A stretch of 64,000 bases of DNA from Litoribrevibacter albus. Its GTDB lineage: Bacteria > Pseudomonadota > Gammaproteobacteria > Pseudomonadales > Litoribrevibacteraceae. A program made the translations under genes and the position numbers. Location of the stretch: assembly GCF_030159995.1 (NCBI RefSeq), contig NZ_BSNM01000003.1, forward strand, positions 62,001-126,000, given 5' to 3'. The notes under the pieces are model-generated. The model worked only from the letters and a program-made list of their open reading frames with translations, was not told the origin of the DNA and did no database searches. Of this stretch, positions 34,649 to 43,952 are shown in pieces (position 1 is the first letter of the stretch; each line of letters begins with the position of its first letter).

Positions 34649-35647
34649 ATGAGTACCTATACAAACATTAGCCTGGCGGCTCGTCCTAATCCGGGGCCAA
34701 TTACTCCAGATTTATTCAAGGTGGAATACAAGAGCATTCCTCAGGCGGGGCCAGGGCAGGTGTTGGTTAAGCAGACTTATATGTCGCTTGATCCGGCCAT
34801 GATTGGTTGGATGAGCCCTGACCAGGAAAGCTATGTTCCGCCGGTTGAGATTGGTGAAGTGATGCGTTCGGCGGGTATTGGTGAAATTGTTGAGAGTAAT
34901 CACCCTGACTTTGCCGTGGGCGATCGTGTACGAGGCATGCTTGGTTGGAGAGAGTATCTCGTTAGTGGTGGCGAAGGACTGACCAAGTTGCCGACTAACC
35001 TGAATGAAGAAATGGCGTTAGCGGTATTCGCATTACCGGGTATGACGGCCACTCAAGGTTTGTATGGCTTTGGTGATCCGAAAAAGGGTGAAACCATTGT
35101 TGTCAGTGGCGCAGCCGGTTCCGTGGGATCAATTGTTGGACAGCTGGCTAAAGCCGATGGTTTGAATGTAATCGGTGTTGCTGGTGATGATGAGAAGTGT
35201 GACTGGATTCGTGATGAGTTAGGTTTTGACGCGGCCATCAATTATAAGACGGATGACATTCCAGCCCGTCTTCGTGAATACGCACCGAATGGGGTTGATA
35301 TTTACTTTGAGAATACCGGTGGCGCCATTCAACAACCTGTTTTTGATCAGATGAATACGCATGGTCGAATCATTGTGTGTGGCATGATTGCGGATTACAC
35401 CTCGGACACACCTTCAGCTGGCCCTAACTGGATTCCATTGATTAAAAAGCGTATTACGATTCGTGGATTTGCTATGCCGGATCATTTCCAGGATGTTCAA
35501 AAGCTAACTGAAAAACTCACTCCTTATGTGATCAACGGCAAAATCAGATATCGCACGCATGTGTTGGAGGGTTTGGAATCCGCTATTGATGGCCTGAATC
35601 TGTTCTTTACCGGTGGCAACCGCGGTAAGTTGATCGTCAAACTGTAA
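34649..35647 (+). CDS. NADP-dependent oxidoreductase (CurA/leukotriene B4 dehydrogenase-like, MDR)
   Basis: I start at the ATG at 34649 (MSTYTNISLAARP), behind AGAGG. The 332-residue product is a zinc-free medium-chain reductase: KQTYMSLDPAMIGWM in the catalytic half, GAAGSVGSIVGQLAK for NADPH binding, and DIYFENTGG. Such enzymes reduce alpha,beta-unsaturated ketones or aldehydes. It is probably controlled by the divergent LysR. A large inverted repeat follows the gene. Confidence 0.9.
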   Translation: MSTYTNISLAARPNPGPITPDLFKVEYKSIPQAGPGQVLVKQTYMSLDPAMIGWMSPDQESYVPPVEIGEVMRSAGIGEIVESNHPDFAVGDRVRGMLGWREYLVSGGEGLTKLPTNLNEEMALAVFALPGMTATQGLYGFGDPKKGETIVVSGAAGSVGSIVGQLAKADGLNVIGVAGDDEKCDWIRDELGFDAAINYKTDDIPARLREYAPNGVDIYFENTGGAIQQPVFDQMNTHGRIIVCGMIADYTSDTPSAGPNWIPLIKKRITIRGFAMPDHFQDVQKLTEKLTPYVINGKIRYRTHVLEGLESAIDGLNLFFTGGNRGKLIVKL

Positions 35648-35693
35648 ACATCATTAGGAATTGGACAGCTAAGAATTTGTCCGGTCTCTGGCT

Positions 35694-35762
35694 CGACGTA
35701 GTATTCACACAAGCAATGCCTAATCGATTAGGAATCCCTTGCCTGTGTGAATCTACGCGTCG
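35694..35762. repeat. Large inverted repeat with inner palindrome
   Basis: The left arm 35694-35716 (CGACGTAGTATTCACACAAG then CAA) pairs with the right arm 35739-35762 over about 20 positions with two small bulges. The loop contains a perfect 14-base palindrome CCTAATCGATTAGG (35719-35732). It lies between convergent genes. It is much longer than a usual terminator and lacks a T-tract. Confidence 0.85.
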
Positions 35763-35806
35763 GGGTTGTTAGCCTCTCTCATTACACACATTCGTCAGTA
35801 CTTAGC

Positions 35807-36475
35807 TCACACACCCAGCCATGCGGTCAGTCTGGATCGCTCGCGAACGACACCATCCTGATTAAAGTGGTGAATACAAAAGTGAGCCCACGAGTCGCTG
35901 TAGGACATTTCGATGTCACCTGTAACGGTGGTATTTCCTTGACCTATTTCTGCATAGGTAAACTCAAAACTGCCACTGGGGCGTGCCAAGGCAATATGGA
36001 AAGGTTCGCCGTTAAACTCGTTGATGATCGGTCTGCCACTACTTTGCAATACGCCTGGAATTGCAACGGTTGCGGTTCGTCGTTCTAACTCGGCTTCAAG
36101 CGCAATAGGCAGGAATAGGGTGTCACAACATTCCGAACAGGTGGACGCAAAGACCGAAAACATATTGCTCATTGGTTCTCCGGCTTCACCTGAGATAATT
36201 GATTCAATACCTCGGCGTTGAGCTTCATCTGCTCGTTCGTCGATAACCAATACCCGTTTACCTTCGCCGTATTTAATTTCACCGGGCCATTTATAAATTG
36301 CGGCCCAGTTCAAGCCCGCCAAAGGAGTGTCGTTAAAGTGGCCTTCAATTAAATGCCCAACAAAGGCAGTCTGACAATAGCCATGAGTGCTAGGTAAGTT
36401 GAATTGGCAACCACAATTTACATCACAGTTGCAGTTATCGTAGGTTTCGCTTTTAAACAGCCATTGATCACTCAT
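35807..36475 (-). CDS. DUF1326 domain protein
   Basis: A 222-residue protein with the family signature near the N-terminus, CNCDVNCGCQFNLPS, and a later CSECCDTLF, so up to eight Cys are available for metal or redox chemistry. GGAGG precedes the ATG. DUF1326 genes are often paired with a DUF2182 membrane protein; none is next to it here. Function unknown. Confidence 0.85.
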   Translation of the reverse strand: MSDQWLFKSETYDNCNCDVNCGCQFNLPSTHGYCQTAFVGHLIEGHFNDTPLAGLNWAAIYKWPGEIKYGEGKRVLVIDERADEAQRRGIESIISGEAGEPMSNMFSVFASTCSECCDTLFLPIALEAELERRTATVAIPGVLQSSGRPIINEFNGEPFHIALARPSGSFEFTYAEIGQGNTTVTGDIEMSYSDSWAHFCIHHFNQDGVVRERSRLTAWLGV

Positions 36476-36892
36476 TTTTCATCCTCCTTATCGTAACGCT
36501 GTATACGATTCGGATGCAGAAGTTGGTCGCTTGGGAGCATTGAGGATCTAAACTTCGGGGGCCTAAACTTCCACTGAAAACAGCCAAAAGCACTGGCCTG
36601 CTATCACCATTAGAAGATCTAAGAGAGGTGAGTCGGTACAGCATTGACTCGTTTATTACGGTACGGGGCTATACGTTCGGCCGGTAATAATTAGGATAGC
36701 TTATAACGGAGGAGTCGGTGTGAATTGAGGGGATATTTAGCGATTTATGTGGTGAACGGTAGTCTACTTTAAGTTGATGAAGTTTAAGGATTATTTTTCA
36801 ACGGTTCTCGGACTGGAAGTGAATTTAAAGGAAAGAATTATTTGGTCCGGGGGAGCGCATTATTATGCGGATAAATGTCAGACATATTCTTA

Positions 36893-36945
36893 ACACGTCA
36901 AACAGATACATAGCACATCAAACATATATAGCACGTCAAACATAG
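36893..36945. repeat. Short direct repeats (CACRTCAAACA)
   Basis: Three copies of the core CAC[GA]TCAAACA occur at roughly 19-base spacing (36893, 36912, 36930), directly before the terminator hairpin. Confidence 0.7.
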
Positions 36946-36969
36946 AAAGCGGCCACTTGGGCCGCTTTT
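36946..36969 (-). terminator. Terminator of rsgA
   Basis: AAAGCGGCC and GGGCCGCTTT pair around a short loop, with T-runs on both strands. On the - strand it follows the rsgA stop by about 40 bases. Confidence 0.75.
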
Positions 36970-37007
36970 GGATTTCACTTTTTGTTAGGTATTTTCAGCT
37001 TAGTCAG

Positions 37008-38138
37008 TTACCAAATTTCCTTATTCATGGTTTTGACCATCTTGGAGAAGGAGCGCTGGTGTTTGCGTTCTGCGTGGCTTCCTAAATCCCGGCGTTTGAT
37101 GTGTTCGTCTTCTTTCAATAGCTTTTGATAGTTATTGAAGTCTGACGGATCTATTGTGCCATTCTCAAGCGCTTCTCGAACTTTACAGCCTGGTTCTTGC
37201 TCATGATGACAATCACTAAATCGACAGTCTTGAGCGAGTGAGTGAATGTCAGCAAAGGTTTCTTCGATGCCTTGCTGGCTGTTGAAGAGCTGTAGCTCTC
37301 GCATTCCAGGGGTATCGATCACCGCCACTTTACCGTGGGCTTTTTCATCTGCACTGTCGATGAAAAATAGTTGTCGTGCAGTGGTGGTGTGTTTTCCTTT
37401 GTCGTCATCTTCACGGATGCCAGCTACCTCTTGTTGCGTGCCAGCGAGGGCGTTCAATAAGCTGGATTTTCCCACTCCGGATGAACCCACCAAGGCGATA
37501 CTGGTACCGGAGTTGAGATACGTTTTTAGGGTATCCAGCCCAGTGCCTTCCAAGGTGCTGATGGCATGAATCAGATGGCAATTCAGTTTTTTTAGTTGAG
37601 CCAGGTATTCTTCTAACTCCGCTTCCGAACATAAATCGCTTTTGGTCAGAATCACTACGGGTTCAATGTTTGCCTCTAGCGCAAGCGCCAAATAACGCTG
37701 TAATCGCTTGAGGTTAAAGTCTTGGTTGGCGCTGGTGACAATCCATAAATAATCGAGATTTGCCGCGATTAGCTGAGGTTGATCAACTGAGAGCCTTTGC
37801 AATCGGCTTTTAGGTTCCACGACTAATTTGATTCGCCAATGTTCTTCCGCGCGCTCGGCCAGGACCCAATCGCCAACCGCAAGAAACAAGCTGGTTGGGC
37901 GAAATTCAGGCGGACACAGTAAGTCAGTGCTTATTAAATTAGAGCTTCCTAATTCACCAATGGCTTCGATTCGGTCCCGATGAATTGCAGTAATACGAAA
38001 CACAGCATAAGGTTGATTCGTAGGTTCTTCGTCACTGTGCAGAGCGGTTAGTTCGTCAAAGGAAAGCTGTGCACTCAGTTGTTGCATGAAATAGTTAGTC
38101 CAACCGATGGACTGTAAATGTGAAAAATTCAATGTCAT
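37008..38138 (-). CDS. rsgA: Ribosome small-subunit-dependent GTPase A
   Basis: RsgA helps mature the 30S subunit. I start at the ATG at 38138, behind GGAG (CCGGAGCAATG); the longer frame to 38174 lacks a site. The 376 residues show an N-terminal OB part, then the circularly permuted GTPase order: G4 TKSD, G1 GSSGVGKSSLLN, G3 DTPGM. A C-terminal zinc motif CRFSDCHHEQEPGC follows. It stands alone rather than near orn or psd, so it may be a second copy (inference). Confidence 0.92.
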   Translation of the reverse strand: MTLNFSHLQSIGWTNYFMQQLSAQLSFDELTALHSDEEPTNQPYAVFRITAIHRDRIEAIGELGSSNLISTDLLCPPEFRPTSLFLAVGDWVLAERAEEHWRIKLVVEPKSRLQRLSVDQPQLIAANLDYLWIVTSANQDFNLKRLQRYLALALEANIEPVVILTKSDLCSEAELEEYLAQLKKLNCHLIHAISTLEGTGLDTLKTYLNSGTSIALVGSSGVGKSSLLNALAGTQQEVAGIREDDDKGKHTTTARQLFFIDSADEKAHGKVAVIDTPGMRELQLFNSQQGIEETFADIHSLAQDCRFSDCHHEQEPGCKVREALENGTIDPSDFNNYQKLLKEDEHIKRRDLGSHAERKHQRSFSKMVKTMNKEIW

Positions 38139-38741
38139 TGCTCCGGCAAAATCATATGCACGCCGGACGGACAACCTGAGGACTCAGGACATATCAGAAA
38201 AGATCAGGATAAGTATGAAAGGATGTTAAATCCTAAACATTCGCCGCCGGCAATAAAACCAGTTCAACGTTTGAAACAATCATAAAGAAACTCCTTTCCG
38301 GTTCTCTTGGCAGAGTTCGGATTTACACAAAATTAACCCCTTATTGGGCAACGCAATAATGAGTTAAGTTCAATGGTTAATCAATGAAATTATTCGGTAT
38401 CGACGAGTTTAGATTATTGTCTTTATCGCAAATTCACTCACTGATGATGTTTGGAGTCGTCGCTTGCGGTAGTGGATCTTGATGGTTTACTGAGTAACGG
38501 CATTACTCGCACAGAACGAAGTTTTGCTGATTTAGACTGCGCATATTTTGTAAACGCAGGTGGGGTAAGATGCTTGGTTAACATTTAAATACTTAAATGT
38601 TTGGTTGTGTTATGGTGCGGGCTTTAAACATGGTGATTGTTACGATCTCTATCAAAATGTCACTGCAGATGATGAGTAGCCGAGAACGGGGCCGCGTTAA
38701 AACAATCGAATTCAAACCGGTAAAGTAGGAGAAGATTAACT
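38139..38741. other. Intergenic region between rsgA and hypothetical gene
   Basis: About 600 bases between divergent genes. No convincing gene was found; the longest frame is about 45 codons near 38450-38588 without a start site. It contains the palindrome at 38580-38601 and presumably the promoters of both neighbours. Confidence 0.6.
38580..38601. promoter_or_regulatory. Perfect 9-bp inverted repeat, operator-like
   Basis: AACATTTAA (38580-38588) and TTAAATGTT (38593-38601) are perfect inverted copies with a 4-base spacer, about 140 bases before the ATG at 38742. It is AT-rich and symmetrical, as for a dimeric regulator. Confidence 0.5.
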
Positions 38742-39239
38742 ATGGACGATGTAACCATTACCCTGATCAATCTGGATCAAACATTAATTCTTAGCAAACG
38801 TGATTTCAGTATTGCTGAGAAGGATGAAGATGGTATCGAGCTGCTTTACAAAGGTGAGACTCGTTGCCAGCCATATGTATTTTTCAAGCCGTTACTTAAC
38901 AGAGGTGATCGATCACAATACGATTATGAAATGCTGCTGTTTGAATGCTACGAAGACTTTGCTGACGTACTTGAACAACACGTTGAAGAGCATTCTGATC
39001 ATTTTGTAGTTCGTAGTCGTTTTGTACTCCGACAAGATGAAACCGAAGCTTTATCCGGGTTGGAGTTTTCATATCCTGAAGAGGAAGGTGTTTATCAATA
39101 CCACATTCAAAACTCGATCGTGCCGGTGGACAACTCAACAATCTCAACAAATCCTTTAAATATTGAAGTTGAAGGCAGTTTAACAGCTGAAAGAGTAGAA
39201 GTGCCGTTGGTAGGGTCGTATTTGTGTCCGACTGATTAA
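38742..39239 (+). CDS. Hypothetical acidic protein
   Basis: A 165-residue protein with a good ribosome site (AGGAGAAG). It is strongly acidic, strand-rich in the first and last thirds, and lacks signal peptide, membrane helix or Cys pairs. I do not recognise a family. It is transcribed alone from the long upstream gap with the palindrome at 38580. Confidence 0.65.
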   Translation: MDDVTITLINLDQTLILSKRDFSIAEKDEDGIELLYKGETRCQPYVFFKPLLNRGDRSQYDYEMLLFECYEDFADVLEQHVEEHSDHFVVRSRFVLRQDETEALSGLEFSYPEEEGVYQYHIQNSIVPVDNSTISTNPLNIEVEGSLTAERVEVPLVGSYLCPTD

Positions 39240-39396
39240 TGTGAACTTATTGAAGTAGTTAGATAGGGCCGCTTACTTTTATCTATTCAGATGCGTGAGA
39301 GTGCTCTTTACTGTTCTTCCAAATAATTTACCCTTCAGCCGAATGATGGATAATAGGCAGCATTCTGTAGTGATCTGACCTAATAAGAGAATTCCT

Positions 39397-39726
39397 ATGC
39401 CTAACTGCCCAAAATGCGATTCAGAATATCCTTATGAAGATGGCCCTAGTTACATTTGTCCGGAATGTGTTTTTGAGTGGCCGATTAACCAAGAGGAAGA
39501 AGATTGTCTGATCGTGAAAGATTCCGTAGGCAACATTTTGAGTGATGGAGACAGTGTTACTGTGATCAAAGATCTCAAGGTTAAGGGGTCTTCGTCAGTG
39601 GTTAAAGTGGGTACTAAGATTAAAAATATACGACTGGTTGATAGCCCTGATAATCACAACATTGATTGTAAAGTTGAGGGTGTGGGCGCAATCAAGATTA
39701 CGCCTAAATATGTGAAGAAAGCCTAA
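39397..39726 (+). CDS. yjdM: YjdM/PhnA family zinc-ribbon protein
   Basis: A 109-residue protein with an N-terminal zinc ribbon ([13 protein letters not shown], then CPECVFEW) and the conserved C-terminal domain ([27 protein letters not shown]). It matches YjdM, formerly PhnA. Despite the old name it is not known to hydrolyse phosphonoacetate. The ATG follows AAGAGAA. It is monocistronic. Confidence 0.93.
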   Translation: MPNCPKCDSEYPYEDGPSYICPECVFEWPINQEEEDCLIVKDSVGNILSDGDSVTVIKDLKVKGSSSVVKVGTKIKNIRLVDSPDNHNIDCKVEGVGAIKITPKYVKKA

Positions 39727-39794
39727 TATACTTGTTTGATGTTCTTATTCATCGCTTAATAATTAAGAGTGTATTAGAACGGTAGTAAACATTC

Positions 39795-40820
39795 GTGGAA
39801 GATAGCAACGCTTATACAACAATCTCCGCTTGGGCACTGGCGGTAAGCTGGACTCTCAAAGCTGAAGGTGTTTCAGCTGAGTCGGTGTTCGAAGAAGCCG
39901 GGTTGGATTTGGCAGAGCAGCAGAAGAATCCTGCTGGGCGGATTCCCGTTCAGAATATGACCCGTCTTTGGAATGCTTCAGTTAAAGCAACAGGAAACCC
40001 TGCGTTTGGTTTGAAGGTTTCTGAGCATGTTCATGCTATGCATTTTAAAGCGCTGGGAATGTTAACCGTCACCAGCGAAAGTGTGGCAAAGGCGTTCGAG
40101 AAAATCATTTCCTATTACTCTCTCGTGAGTGATTCCGTCATTATTGATCTGCAATACCAGCCTGACGTTATTGGCTTCAGTATCAATGAGAATGAAGGGG
40201 TGGAGATTAGTCTCTCTGCGATAGATGCGTTCTTTTCTGTGATTTTGAAATACTGTCAGAACATGATGGGCAATGTGAAAGTTGTCAGGGCAGTGGATAT
40301 GAAACGGCCTACCCCAGACTCGTTTCAGCCTTGGCAAGAGTTTTATGGTTGCCCCATTAGGTTCAATCAAGTAAGCAATGTGTTGTGGTTAGAGCGAGCT
40401 TTACTAGAGCAGCCTTCCATTCATTATGACGAAAAAATGGCCTTGGCTAATGAACATGCGGTGCAGGATTATTTAAGGTCGATGAACGCACATACCTGGG
40501 TTCATAAATGCAAACTGAACATTCAGTTTGCCTCTGATAATGAGCCCCCAACGTTGGCGTCCCTGGCTAAGAAGTTCAAGCTGTCTGAACGCACTTTAGC
40601 GCGAAAACTGAAAGAAGAGGGCGCGAGTTTTAGTCAGGTGTTGCAAGAGAAAAAGCAGGAAGTGGCTTGTTATTATCTTACCCAAACCACTGAGAGCATT
40701 GTTAACATTGCGCTGAATCTGGGCTTTAACGATACCAGCAACTTTAACCGTGCTTTCCAGCGCTGGTTCCAAATGACCCCTTCCGAATATCGTCAAACAC
40801 ATCGTTCCCCAGAGGATTAA
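39795..40820 (+). CDS. AraC family transcriptional regulator
   Basis: A 341-residue regulator starting with GTG at 39795. The N-terminal arabinose-binding-like domain is of the type seen in OruR/ArgR-like activators (SVFEEAGLDLAEQQ). The C-terminal double helix-turn-helix includes SLAKKFKLSERTLARKLKEE and FNDTSNFNRAFQRW. It precedes the PQQ-propeller lipoprotein by about 110 bases and may control it (inference). Confidence 0.9.
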   Translation: MEDSNAYTTISAWALAVSWTLKAEGVSAESVFEEAGLDLAEQQKNPAGRIPVQNMTRLWNASVKATGNPAFGLKVSEHVHAMHFKALGMLTVTSESVAKAFEKIISYYSLVSDSVIIDLQYQPDVIGFSINENEGVEISLSAIDAFFSVILKYCQNMMGNVKVVRAVDMKRPTPDSFQPWQEFYGCPIRFNQVSNVLWLERALLEQPSIHYDEKMALANEHAVQDYLRSMNAHTWVHKCKLNIQFASDNEPPTLASLAKKFKLSERTLARKLKEEGASFSQVLQEKKQEVACYYLTQTTESIVNIALNLGFNDTSNFNRAFQRWFQMTPSEYRQTHRSPED

Positions 40821-40928
40821 TTCTGTTAGGTCTCTCCTGACAGGGCAATGGCAAGGAATGACAAGAGCAGACTTTTTGTTCTGGATAACATGCCTGGTGT
40901 CACTATAACAATAACACTAGGTGGAAAG

Positions 40929-43163
40929 ATGTTTCAGCCCGTTAAACTTACGTTACTTGCAGCTGCGGTTGCATCACTTACAGCATGTGGTTCCAGTTCA
41001 GATTCTAAATCGAGCCATTCCGAATCAACCGTTTACGGTGACTTGCATGGCCTACAAGCAAGTGTTTCCGTTGATGCGTCAGAAAATCGGATTATGGTGG
41101 CAGGTCAAACGACTGCAATCATACAGGCGATGGACCCCAGTACGGTGCTGCCTGCGGGGGGCGTTGACCCTGCACTGTACATATTACCGAATCAGTCTCC
41201 GGCCACTGCCGCAGATAGCCAATGGCGTCCTGATGCCTTGCCTGATGTAAACGCTGCTGGCGCACCTTTAGAAGCGCAGGGCTTCTATGCATTGCATGGA
41301 GACACACGCAATAGCGATGAGGTTTTGTCTGCTGCGGCCCCTGAAACTCAGTTATCCTGGATCGCCGAGAAACATTTTTTTAGTTATGAAGGTGGGGTGT
41401 TTGACCGGAACAGTAATGTTTATGTGGTGCCTGTCGATCCGGTGGAGGATGTGTATTTGTCTTCTATCGATGGGGAAACGGGTGAGCGTCGTTGGTCTCT
41501 GCCTGGTAAGCGTATTGGGCAAGGAGGCGCGCCGCTGATCCTTCCTGCGAATGATGGCAGTGATGAGGACATCATCTATATCGGAAGTTATGAGTACATG
41601 ACGGCCGTGACCAGTTCAGGCAAAGTGTTGTGGGATGTAAAAACCGGCCTCAAAGCACCTGCGGATGCTACTCAGATTTCTACCCATAACTACGGAATCA
41701 ATTACCACCCTCAAACCAATAGCATGATCGCGGTCTATGCAGATGGCCATATCTCTGTACATGATCGGGATACAGGGTTAGTCAAAATTTCACCGTATTC
41801 GTTACCGGGAGCGGCGACACTCAATACCCAGTTTGAAACCGATTACTCAAAACTGGAGCCCTTTGTTCATAACGGGTTGAGTAAGTTAATGGAAGACACT
41901 CAAACCTTCTTTGACGTACTGACTATGGTGCTTGGCGGTGGCTATGAAGTGTCTAACTACTTCGGTATCGACCCAAGCTCAGGACGCATTTTAATTGGCG
42001 CAACCGCACCGGACGAAGCCGATGGCGAAGAAGATGGTTTCTCGGCATTGGGGGCTCTCTATGCATTAGATTTCAATGAAGACGGGAATTTGGAAATCCA
42101 ATGGCGTCGTGATTTCGAAGGTGGAACGGCCGCTACTCCGACGCTGTCTTATGATGGTTCAGTGGTGTATACCGCTGACTCGGTGGATAAAATGCTGGCG
42201 ATTGATGCTGAGACGGGGGATCTTATCTGGGAATACCAAACTGGCAGTGGTCAGGTGGTGGGTTCCATTGCAATTTCTCGGGAAGATAACGAAATCTTCT
42301 TATCTACCGCCATCGACATCATTAAAGTGAAAGACATGGGCAATTGTGCTGGTAACGGTACGGATTGTGATACGCCAGTATGGACTGCAAAGTTGGATGA
42401 CGCCTTCAATACTTCTGTACTGAGCGAGGCAACGACCCAGGCTCACATGTATCAGAACGTGCTGAAACCAGCGATTGAAGGTTTCTACCAATCTGTGGGT
42501 ACCCAAGGTTTTGAGTTTATGCCAATGGCAGGCAACATGGTGTTGGCGGGGATTACTGGCAACGGCGTAGTAGCTCAGGCGGGTTACGGATATCTAAGCC
42601 CACAAGGGAAGGTGATGCCGTTCCAGATTTCACAAGTGATTTTAGACCGTGAAACCGGTGATATTCGTTACAGTGCTCCGGGCATTGAAGAGAGTGTGTC
42701 GGTCATGGCAACGGCTCCTAACGGCGACCTGTACATGAGTAACTCGCCACTAAGACGCATATTGAATGTGGCGATGATTCGTGCGGTCGGTTTCAAAACC
42801 AATAATACGAGCCTGCAATACTTTGGGAATGAAGCACTGGGGGGCATTTCTCAATTCACCCAGAAACCAGGCAGTAAGATTCGTGTGGCTCAGGAAGCCG
42901 GCCAAGCGGCCATTCATCGAATTGATAACCTCATTGCTAAAGCAGGCACGGCCAGCGAGGCTGCTCGAAGTGCGGAAGTGGATCGTTTGTATGGCCTGAT
43001 CGGGCAAATGATAGAAAGTGTGAATGCCGCCGCTTCGCTTTCCGAGATCACTGAGTCAGACGCAGCAACCATGTTAACAGCACTCGAAGACGCCAAAGCT
43101 TTGGGGTTAGCGGATCTTCCAACGATGAAAGCCAAACTGGAAGAATGGCAAGCACTACTTTAA
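40929..43163 (+). CDS. PQQ-binding-like beta-propeller lipoprotein
   Basis: I start at the ATG at 40929 (GGAAAG upstream), giving 744 residues. The signal peptide ends in SLTAC (Cys20), so it should be lipid-anchored. The mature protein has propeller-blade repeats such as LYLSSIDGETGERRWSLPG-like and LAIDAETGDLIWEYQTGSG, as in PQQ-binding-like folds. A helical C-terminus follows (about 660-744). Whether it binds a cofactor is unknown. A terminator follows the stop. Confidence 0.82.
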   Translation: MFQPVKLTLLAAAVASLTACGSSSDSKSSHSESTVYGDLHGLQASVSVDASENRIMVAGQTTAIIQAMDPSTVLPAGGVDPALYILPNQSPATAADSQWRPDALPDVNAAGAPLEAQGFYALHGDTRNSDEVLSAAAPETQLSWIAEKHFFSYEGGVFDRNSNVYVVPVDPVEDVYLSSIDGETGERRWSLPGKRIGQGGAPLILPANDGSDEDIIYIGSYEYMTAVTSSGKVLWDVKTGLKAPADATQISTHNYGINYHPQTNSMIAVYADGHISVHDRDTGLVKISPYSLPGAATLNTQFETDYSKLEPFVHNGLSKLMEDTQTFFDVLTMVLGGGYEVSNYFGIDPSSGRILIGATAPDEADGEEDGFSALGALYALDFNEDGNLEIQWRRDFEGGTAATPTLSYDGSVVYTADSVDKMLAIDAETGDLIWEYQTGSGQVVGSIAISREDNEIFLSTAIDIIKVKDMGNCAGNGTDCDTPVWTAKLDDAFNTSVLSEATTQAHMYQNVLKPAIEGFYQSVGTQGFEFMPMAGNMVLAGITGNGVVAQAGYGYLSPQGKVMPFQISQVILDRETGDIRYSAPGIEESVSVMATAPNGDLYMSNSPLRRILNVAMIRAVGFKTNNTSLQYFGNEALGGISQFTQKPGSKIRVAQEAGQAAIHRIDNLIAKAGTASEAARSAEVDRLYGLIGQMIESVNAAASLSEITESDAATMLTALEDAKALGLADLPTMKAKLEEWQALL

Positions 43164-43229
43164 GAACCTTTCATAGCTGATTATTCTCTTTATAAGACCA
43201 GTATCTTGTAAGTGTAATATTAGGCTTTA

Positions 43230-43264
43230 CCGATCATGTTCTGCATGATCGGCTTTTTCTTTTT
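43230..43264 (+). terminator. Rho-independent terminator
   Basis: CCGATCATG and CATGATCGG form a 9-bp stem with a 5-base loop, followed by CTTTTTCTTTTT. Confidence 0.92.
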
Positions 43265-43357
43265 ACAGGCTATAGGCTTTCCAGAAACTATCCACAAACT
43301 ATTTTTAAGTTGCTATTAGGCTATCTCTGCTGAGTTTTCGGTATTCTGAGAGGAACC

Positions 43358-43858
43358 TTAATACGCGCCGTCGCTATAAATAAGTTCATAGCTGTGACTG
43401 TAGATTTCCAAAATGTTTCCGAATGGATCTTCCATATAAATCATGCGGTATGGTTTTTCCCCAGGGTAGTAGTAGCGAGGTTTCTCCATGCGTTTCTTAC
43501 CACCGGCTTCAACGATTCGTTCTGCAAGCCCTTCAACATCCGGATCTTGAACACAGAAGTGAAAGATCCCGGTTTTCCAGTATTCAAAGTTGTTTTCCGG
43601 GTTTTCCTGATTCTGGAATTGAAATAACTCAACCCCGATTCTGTCGCCAGTAGACAGGTGTGCAATACGAAAACTCCCCCAGTTAGGTCCGAACACATCC
43701 GTACACATTTGTCCGATGGCGCTGTCATCCTCAGTGATGTCGGTAGGCTCCATAATCAAATACCAGCCTAATACCTTGGTGTAAAACTCAACGGCTTTAT
43801 CGAGATCGGTGACGGAAATGCCGATGTGAGAGAAATTCCTTGGGTAAACATGATTCAT
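43358..43858 (-). CDS. VOC family (glyoxalase-like) protein
   Basis: A 166-residue protein with ISVTDLDKAVEFYTKVLGW at the start and YMEDPFGNILEIYSHSYE at the end, typical of vicinal-oxygen-chelate proteins. The His of FSHIG (residue 11), His100 of IFHFC and the Glu of ILEIY could be metal ligands. AGGAGA precedes the ATG. It is divergent from the LysR gene at 43953, which may regulate it. Substrate unknown. Confidence 0.9.
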   Translation of the reverse strand: MNHVYPRNFSHIGISVTDLDKAVEFYTKVLGWYLIMEPTDITEDDSAIGQMCTDVFGPNWGSFRIAHLSTGDRIGVELFQFQNQENPENNFEYWKTGIFHFCVQDPDVEGLAERIVEAGGKKRMEKPRYYYPGEKPYRMIYMEDPFGNILEIYSHSYELIYSDGAY

Positions 43859-43952
43859 AAGATGTTCTCCTCTGTTTAAGTTGTGGCCAGTTTACAAAGG
43901 TGGATTAAGTATGAGAAATTATCATTTATTATGTTTATGAGTACGTTTTGTA

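Larger units (their letters stand above)
36476..37007. other. Intergenic region without a recognised gene
   Basis: This 532-base gap between two - strand genes shows no convincing coding frame. It contains the DUF1326 upstream region, a short direct repeat at 36893-36945 and the rsgA terminator at 36946-36969. A small RNA cannot be excluded but I see no clear promoter for one. Confidence 0.6.

Noticed and set aside
35694-35770. Possible integron attC site
   Set aside because: The size suits an attC, but the terminal GTTRRRY/RYYYAAC core sites are not present and no integrase or cassette series is seen.
38450-38588. About 45-codon open frame before the 38742 gene
   Set aside because: No suitable start codon or ribosome site; length is within chance.
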